NCBI GenBank assembly: GCA_036961345.1
Contig: JBALVT010000141.1
Span: forward strand, 1 to 11,523
DNA from: JBALVT01 sp036961345
Lineage (GTDB): Bacteria; Pseudomonadota; Gammaproteobacteria; Pseudomonadales; Halieaceae
Reading direction: 5' to 3'
Length of the DNA stretch: 11,523 nucleotides
The position numbers were made by a program, and so were the translations under genes. The notes under the pieces were generated by a model. That model saw only the letters and a program-made list of their open reading frames with translations. It did not search any database and was not told the DNA's origin. Position 1 is the stretch's first letter. Each line of letters starts with the position of its first letter. Positions 6,696-11,523 of the stretch are shown here, one piece after another.

Positions 6696-6768
6696 GCAAG
6701 GTGTACTAGCGCGCTATAGCAATTTTTTAAAAAAAACTGAATTTTACTCACCCCCCAAGGAGATATTT

Positions 6769-7539
6769 ATGTCTGAAGAACAAGCCGTATTGGTTGACGT
6801 TGCCGATGGTATTATGACCGTTACCTTGAACCGTCCCAAGGCAAAAAATGCCGCCAACCGGGCACTTGCCGAAGGCGTTGCCGCAGCGATGGATGAGCTC
6901 GATAGCAATGACGACATTCGCGTAGCAGTGCTGACCGGCGCCGGCGGAACATTTTGCTCGGGCATGGACCTGAAAGCTTTTGTTACAGGCGAGATGCCCG
7001 TTGTGGCGGGCCGTGGTTTTGCCGGCATCACCGAACAGCCACCTCGCAAACCCCTGATTGCAGCGGTTGAAGGTTATGCGCTTGCCGGTGGTCTGGAACT
7101 GGCCATTACCTGCGACCTGATTGTTGCAGCAGACACCGCCCAATTTGGTATTCCCGAAGTAAAACGCGGCCTCGCTGCAGCAGCGGGTGGATTAATGAGA
7201 CTGCCCAAGCAGATTCCAAAGCGACTCGCTATGGAACTGGCGCTGACGGGCGACTTCATTTCGGCACAACGCGCCTATGAAATGGGTCTGGTAAACCAGG
7301 TTGTTGAAAACGGAACCGCATTGGCCGCAGCACTGGAACTTGCGGCAAAAATTTCAGCAAACGGTCCTCTAGCGGTAGCCATAAGCAAGCAAGTAGTGGT
7401 GGAGTCTGCTGACTGGTCAGCGCAGGAAATGTGGGAAAAACAAACCGCTCTCGTGGCGCCAATCATGACCAGTGAAGATGCTATTGAAGGTGCTACAGCC
7501 TTTGCGGAAAGGCGCGCCCCAAACTGGAAGGGCCGTTAA
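6769..7539 (+). CDS. Enoyl-CoA hydratase (crotonase family)
   Basis: 256 residues, the usual crotonase length. It adds water across 2-enoyl-CoA to give 3-hydroxyacyl-CoA. The oxyanion-hole and CoA-binding segments are GGTFCSGMDLKAF (59-71) and YALAGGLELA (103-112). The two catalytic glutamates of true hydratases are both present, E110 in GGLELA and E130 in GIPEVKRG, spaced 20 residues apart as in rat crotonase (E144/E164). After E130, the loop reads GLAAAAGG instead of the common PGAGG pattern, a variant I associate with a large EchA-like subgroup. The substrate is not predictable. A very good ribosome site AAGGAG (6757-6762) precedes the ATG by 6 bases. The 73-base gap after the kinase gene has an A/T tract but no terminator, so co-transcription is likely; the thiolase gene follows after 60 bases. 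Confidence 0.93.
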   Translation: MSEEQAVLVDVADGIMTVTLNRPKAKNAANRALAEGVAAAMDELDSNDDIRVAVLTGAGGTFCSGMDLKAFVTGEMPVVAGRGFAGITEQPPRKPLIAAVEGYALAGGLELAITCDLIVAADTAQFGIPEVKRGLAAAAGGLMRLPKQIPKRLAMELALTGDFISAQRAYEMGLVNQVVENGTALAAALELAAKISANGPLAVAISKQVVVESADWSAQEMWEKQTALVAPIMTSEDAIEGATAFAERRAPNWKGR

Positions 7540-7599
7540 TCACACCCGATTGGAAGCCACATTAAATAAACAGTTTATATAGAAACAGAGGATTATATT

Positions 7600-8832
7600 A
7601 TGTCAGAAGCATGGATTATTGACGCCTGCCGCACCCCGCGCGGCATTGGCAAAAAAGGTAAAGGCTCGCTCGCCGACCAACACCCACAGCACCTTGGCGC
7701 AACGGTTCTGAAAGCCATTGCCGAGCGCAACAACATCAATACTGCAGAAGTTGGCGATGTCATTTTTGGCACCAGCTCGCAACGTGGACGCCAAAGCGGC
7801 GATCTGGCGCGCATGGCAGCACTCGAAGCCGGCTACGATATTCGCTCCAGCGGCATGACCCTGGATCGCTTCTGCGGATCGGGTATTACCTCGGTTAATT
7901 TGGCCGCCATGAATATCATGTCTGGTGCCGAAGATATGGTGATCGGTGGCGGCGCTGAAATGATGTCTACTTTCGGGGAAGACGCTTCCATAAGCCCCTT
8001 CCTGGACAACGGCAACCTGGCACTGCGCGCCCTACACCCCCAGCCCCATCAGGGCGTGTGCGCCGATGCTATCGCCACGCTGGAGGGCATAGATCGTTCA
8101 GCACTGGACAGCCTGGCCTACGTCTCACAGCAACGTGCCGATCAGGCCATTCGTGAAGGCCGCTTCGACAAGAGCCTTATCCCGGTGTTCAGTACTGACG
8201 GCACACTGGCGTTGGACAAAGAGGAATTTCCCCGCCCCCAGACCACCCTGGAAGGGTTGTCCGAGCTCAAGGCCTCCTTTGCACCGATGGCGGATTACCC
8301 ATTGGATGAAGAAGGTACAACCTTTCGCAATATGATTTTGCAGAAACATCCGGGCCTGGAAATTAATCATGTACACCACGCAGGTAATTCTTCAGGTGTT
8401 GTCGATGGCGCCGCAGCCATACTATTGACCTCGCCGGAATACGCCAGGGCCAACAGCATGAAACCTCGTGCCAGAATCAAGGCCATGTGCAATATGGGCG
8501 ACTGCCCTACCCTGATGCTGAACGCGCCAGTTCCAGCGGCCCGCAAAGTGCTGGCCAAAGCCGGGCTGCAAATCTCCGACATCGACCTGTTTGAAATTAA
8601 CGAAGCCTTCTCAGTTGTGGCAGAGAAGTTTATTCGTGATCTTGAACTGGATCGGGATAAGGTGAATGTCAACGGCGGCGCGATGGCGCTGGGTCACCCC
8701 ATTGGCGCCACAGGTTCTATGCTGATAGGCACTATGCTGGATGAGCTGGAAAGACAAGACAAGCAGTTTGGGCTGATTACCATGTGCGCCGCGGGAGGAA
8801 TGGCGCCAGCCATCATTATCGAGCGTATTTAG
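7600..8832 (+). CDS. Acetyl-CoA C-acyltransferase (thiolase)
   Basis: 410 residues, typical of thiolases. It cleaves 3-ketoacyl-CoA with CoA to acetyl-CoA (or propionyl-CoA) and a shorter acyl-CoA, or runs the reverse condensation. The nucleophile is C92 in DRFCGSG (89-95), NEAF is at 334-337, the active-site histidine is H366 in GHPIGATG, and the second cysteine is C396 in CAAGG. All four catalytic elements are intact. Degradative beta-oxidation is favoured by context (ligase, kinase, hydratase); biosynthetic use cannot be ruled out. The start ATG 7600 is preceded by AGAGGA (7587-7592, spacing 7). A short AT-rich inverted repeat, ATAAAC-A-GTTTAT (7566-7578), lies in the 60-base gap after the hydratase. 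It is the last gene of the run, ended by the terminator at 8855-8876. Confidence 0.94.
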   Translation: MSEAWIIDACRTPRGIGKKGKGSLADQHPQHLGATVLKAIAERNNINTAEVGDVIFGTSSQRGRQSGDLARMAALEAGYDIRSSGMTLDRFCGSGITSVNLAAMNIMSGAEDMVIGGGAEMMSTFGEDASISPFLDNGNLALRALHPQPHQGVCADAIATLEGIDRSALDSLAYVSQQRADQAIREGRFDKSLIPVFSTDGTLALDKEEFPRPQTTLEGLSELKASFAPMADYPLDEEGTTFRNMILQKHPGLEINHVHHAGNSSGVVDGAAAILLTSPEYARANSMKPRARIKAMCNMGDCPTLMLNAPVPAARKVLAKAGLQISDIDLFEINEAFSVVAEKFIRDLELDRDKVNVNGGAMALGHPIGATGSMLIGTMLDELERQDKQFGLITMCAAGGMAPAIIIERI

Positions 8833-8854
8833 GCAGTAAGCTAATAGCAGACAC

Positions 8855-8876
8855 AGGGCCTTCGGGCCCTTTTTTT
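8855..8876 (+). terminator. Intrinsic terminator of the kinase-hydratase-thiolase run
   Basis: Stem AGGGCC (8855-8860) / GGCCCT (8865-8870) closes a TTCG loop. C8860 and G8865 make it the very stable cUUCGg tetraloop. A run of seven T (8870-8876) follows. It lies 23 bases after the thiolase stop. Confidence 0.93.
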
Positions 8877-8881
8877 GCGAC

Positions 8882-8912
8882 AAAAAAAAGCCCGCAATCA
8901 ATGCGGGCTTTT
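8882..8912 (-). terminator. Intrinsic terminator of the TonB-dependent receptor gene, probably bidirectional
   Basis: Inverted repeat AAAAGCCCGCA (8886-8896) / TGCGGGCTTTT (8902-8912) with a 5-base loop. On the minus strand it is followed by eight T (complement of the A run 8882-8889), about 20 bases after the receptor stop codon. The four T on the plus strand could give a weaker second stop for the convergent operon. Confidence 0.92.
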
Positions 8913-8931
8913 GACTAGAGCAGTAACTCCT

Positions 8932-11412
8932 TTAGAAAGAGTACTTCGCGCGTAGACCATATACCGCACCCTCGTCCATGTAGGACGAGTGTGACCCCGC
9001 CAATACCGGGGTATCGAAGTGGTTACTTAAGGCTGCTTCATCAAAGATGTTACGGCCGTAAGCCATAACTTCCCAGGTGTCGCCGCGCAGACCCAGGCGC
9101 AGGTTGACCTTGGCAAAGCTATCAATCATGTCGAGAGGGTCGTTATCTCCTGCAGGTTGGAACTCATCCTTGTAGTTGACTTCTCCACTGGTGAAGAATT
9201 CCATGCCTCCATTCATCAGGTAGGAGTAATCGGCGATTAATGAGGCGCTGTATTCCGGTGCATAGATGGTTCTTTCTCCGGTCTGGTCATTATTGGTAAA
9301 GCCGCCATCGTTACCGCAACGGGGGTCGACGTCAAGTTGAATAGCGGTACACGGCGCACTCGCGAAATCGTCGTATTCCGCATCCAGGTAGGAAGCGTTA
9401 GCGCTCAGCCGCAGGCCGTCTGTTACCTGCCAGTTCATATCAACTTCAAGGCCCTGCACCGTAGCGGAGGCGTTGCCCACACCAAAGCCAACGCCCTTGA
9501 AGATGGAGACCTGCAGGTCTTCATACTCGGTGTAAAACAAGGCCCAGTTCACGGTCATACCGCCGTCCAGCAAGGTGTGCTTGCCGCCCAATTCAAAGGC
9601 GTCCACCTCTTCATCGGCAAACTCGTACTCATCGTTTGGCGTAGTAAAGACCGCTGGATCATCCGGTCCTGGAACCTGGCCCACCAGGAAACCAGCTGGC
9701 TCGCCATCGTCAGCGGCTGTGAACCCGCCGCTTTTGAAACCCTGTGACAAGCTGATATACAGCATACTGTCATCGCCCACATCCCACTGTAAATTAGCGG
9801 CGGGCAGCCACTTGTCGGTAGAGCGGTCCTCATTGTAGTCGTAGGTATAGGTATTAAAGCTACCGGCGAATATTGCTGTCAGGAAAGGATTGTCAACGCA
9901 GATGGCCAGACTGGTGAGACGATCCGGATCACTGTTGAGGTCTCCCTTGCACTGCTGGCTGACTGTATCCTTATTTTCCTCGGTATAACGCAAGCCCAAT
10001 GTCAGCCGAAAGCGGTCGGATAAATTGAACGTACCCTGGCCGAATACTGCCCAGGAGTCCGAGTCCAGCTGGTAGTTGTGGTTGCGAGCGATCTGATCGG
10101 AACCGTAGGCACCACCCGTCAACAGGAGCAGGAGATTGGGAACGCCCAGGGCCTGCTGAGTGAGGCCATCCATCGCAGTGTCAATGGTGACACGTCCGTC
10201 GAATTCCAGCTCGCTCTGCTCGTAGTAGAAGCCGGCGACATAATCAAAAAATTCGCCACCGGGTGAGGTGATGCGAAATTCCTGGCTGAACTGTTCGAAA
10301 GTCTGGTCGTCATCCCTGGAAATAAATTGCAGCGGCAACCAATCCACATCCACTGAATCGATACCCTGGTATTCCGACCAGCCGGTGATAGAAGTCAGGG
10401 TGTAGTCGCCCGCCTGGTAATCCAATTTTAACACCACATTGTCAGTGTCTGTATCGGTACTGTCCGGCTTGAAGCCTATGCCCACTGTTTTGCCGTCAAC
10501 GCCAAGGTTGTCGTCTTTAAAGGTAGTGAAGTCCTTGCCAGCAATATCTGCCAGCTCGGGATAGAAGCTATCGGTGAGGAGGTAGGCGATGGCGGCAAAT
10601 TGCGAGGCGTTGGGCACTAGTACAGCTCGCTGTTCGGGGCTCAGGTAGATTGAACTGCTTGAGGGAGAGCCTATTTTCTCAAATTCTGTGTGGGTGTATT
10701 TGAAGTTGATGTCGAGGTTGTCTGTGGGTTGCCATACGGTTGTAAAGCGAACCATGGTGTCTTCCAATTCGATCTCATCATCGCCTAAATATTCGTTATC
10801 AAAGGTTCCCTTATTTTCGTTGTACTTGACCGCCAGGCGCATTGCCATGTTGTCGGTTACGGAGCCACTGATAAAGCCCTCGGTCACAAAGCCGTCGTTG
10901 TCTTCGACGTTGACCGCAATGCTGCCATTAAGCTCATCGCCCACGTCGGGTGAAGCGGTGGTTACGTTAATCGCGCCGGCTACTGTGTTTTTACCAAACA
11001 GGGTGCCCTGGGGGCCACGCAGTACCTCTACTCGCTCAATGTCCACAAAAGGAGAGCGATATTGGCGGCCGCGACCCATATAGATGCCATCGAGATACAT
11101 GCCTACTGACTGTTCAAAAGCCCGGTTGTTGCCGGAACCCATGCCGCGCAGGTAAATATTCGTGTTTACCGCAGCATCTGAGATATGCAGGTTGGGGACG
11201 TAATCTGCCAGTGCTGACATATTGGCAATCCCGGCTTCCTCGAGCTTGTCGCCCTGGATGGCCGATACCGAGATGGGTACGTCTTGTAGGCTCTCAGCCC
11301 TTTTTTGTGCGGTAACAATAACTTCCTCAAGCATTTGTGCCTGAGAAAATGATGTGGCAGTCGCCAGGGCGATTGCGGCAACCAGCGGTGCCTGTTTGAA
11401 TATTGCGGGCAT
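8932..11412 (-). CDS. TonB-dependent outer-membrane receptor
   Basis: 826 residues. A signal peptide is cut after SQA (about residue 25), followed by the TonB box EEVIVTA (29-35). The plug domain follows to about residue 155, with VPISVSAI (45-52), YLRGMG (87-92), YLDGIY (106-111) and RVEVLRGPQGTLFGKNT (127-143). A 22-strand barrel fills the rest and ends in Phe (YSF), the BAM-recognition signature. Two cysteine pairs in likely extracellular loops (about residues 487/504 and 686/698) could form disulfides. The receptor takes up a large or scarce substrate using TonB energy. The family is rich in orphan receptors of marine and sphingomonad-like bacteria, and nothing in the sequence shows siderophore use. 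The gene converges on the acyl-CoA genes and may serve the same substrate, an inference from place only. The start ATG 11410-11412 has GAGGA at 11419-11423, spacing 6. A TATAAA (11437-11442, minus strand) could be a -10, but no good -35 was found. Confidence 0.95.
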   Translation of the reverse strand: MPAIFKQAPLVAAIALATATSFSQAQMLEEVIVTAQKRAESLQDVPISVSAIQGDKLEEAGIANMSALADYVPNLHISDAAVNTNIYLRGMGSGNNRAFEQSVGMYLDGIYMGRGRQYRSPFVDIERVEVLRGPQGTLFGKNTVAGAINVTTASPDVGDELNGSIAVNVEDNDGFVTEGFISGSVTDNMAMRLAVKYNENKGTFDNEYLGDDEIELEDTMVRFTTVWQPTDNLDINFKYTHTEFEKIGSPSSSSIYLSPEQRAVLVPNASQFAAIAYLLTDSFYPELADIAGKDFTTFKDDNLGVDGKTVGIGFKPDSTDTDTDNVVLKLDYQAGDYTLTSITGWSEYQGIDSVDVDWLPLQFISRDDDQTFEQFSQEFRITSPGGEFFDYVAGFYYEQSELEFDGRVTIDTAMDGLTQQALGVPNLLLLLTGGAYGSDQIARNHNYQLDSDSWAVFGQGTFNLSDRFRLTLGLRYTEENKDTVSQQCKGDLNSDPDRLTSLAICVDNPFLTAIFAGSFNTYTYDYNEDRSTDKWLPAANLQWDVGDDSMLYISLSQGFKSGGFTAADDGEPAGFLVGQVPGPDDPAVFTTPNDEYEFADEEVDAFELGGKHTLLDGGMTVNWALFYTEYEDLQVSIFKGVGFGVGNASATVQGLEVDMNWQVTDGLRLSANASYLDAEYDDFASAPCTAIQLDVDPRCGNDGGFTNNDQTGERTIYAPEYSASLIADYSYLMNGGMEFFTSGEVNYKDEFQPAGDNDPLDMIDSFAKVNLRLGLRGDTWEVMAYGRNIFDEAALSNHFDTPVLAGSHSSYMDEGAVYGLRAKYSF

Positions 11413-11523
11413 TTGCGATCCTCAAATAAAGTAATTTTTATAGTTACTGCAGGGTATATGGAGCGAATGCAATCCTGCGGCTGCGTGCATGATAAGAGAA
11501 AAATCGACACTATGCTAGTGGTA

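Noticed and set aside
6707..6740. Palindrome TAGCGCGCTA and the T6-A8 tract considered as a terminator between kinase and hydratase genes
   Set aside because: The palindrome leaves no loop for a stable hairpin, and the 73-base gap ends in an excellent ribosome site; read-through is more likely.
11166..11510. Minus-strand frame of 114 codons at the right end
   Set aside because: It is a shadow frame over the signal peptide and plug of the TonB receptor, whose protein features are unmistakable.
1..11523. Mobile elements, CRISPR arrays, tRNA or rRNA genes, toxin-antitoxin or defence genes
   Set aside because: No repeats of the needed kind, no transposase or integrase motifs and no RNA-gene signatures were seen; codon use looks even across the window.

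Overview
The window looks like chromosomal DNA of a Gram-negative, aerobic, probably marine gammaproteobacterium. A Cellvibrionales-type organism (Halieaceae or Spongiibacteraceae relatives) is my guess from gene content alone. The supporting points are a TonB-dependent outer-membrane receptor, a SprT protein with its zinc ribbon, a divergent LysR/ferredoxin-NADP reductase pair laid out like Pseudomonas finR-fprA, CoA-dependent acyl catabolism, and an ATPase of the kind found in PEP-CTERM/exosortase exopolysaccharide loci. No rRNA, tRNA, CRISPR array, insertion sequence or phage gene was seen.

Left part (1-2875, all on the minus strand). In transcription order there is a LysR-type regulator, a SprT-like zinc metalloprotein and a small exported jelly-roll-like protein of unknown function. 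They are separated by only 26-27 bases and could be one operon. After a 251-base gap with several stem-loops comes the N-terminal 175 residues of a GspA/ExeA-like secretion ATPase that runs off the left edge. The regulator is divergent from a bacterial ferredoxin-NADP(+) reductase (2990-3763, plus). The 114-base region between them holds two good sigma70-like promoters that cross each other, and a classical LysR-type box (ATC-N9-GAT) centred about 65 bases upstream of the predicted reductase start.

Middle and right part (3783-8832). A long-chain-type acyl-CoA ligase (minus) is divergent from a three-gene plus-strand run: an APH-like phosphotransferase of the ACAD10/ACAD11-kinase/LvaA type, an enoyl-CoA hydratase and a thiolase. 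The divergent region (5484-5675) has several inverted repeats that could be operators. The plus-strand run ends at a strong terminator with a cUUCGg tetraloop. Directly after it lies the terminator of the convergent gene, an 826-residue TonB-dependent receptor (8932-11412, minus).

Reading of the whole: the receptor may bring in a bulky or hydrophobic substrate, the ligase would activate the acid to its CoA thioester, the kinase may phosphorylate a hydroxyacyl-CoA (as LvaA does with 4-hydroxyvaleryl-CoA), and hydratase plus thiolase would finish the chain shortening. Acyl-CoA and 3-hydroxyacyl-CoA dehydrogenases are absent here and must lie elsewhere. The most interesting leads are this possible hydroxyacyl-CoA kinase pathway, the interlocked regulator/reductase promoters, and the unrecognised exported protein next to the exosortase-type ATPase.
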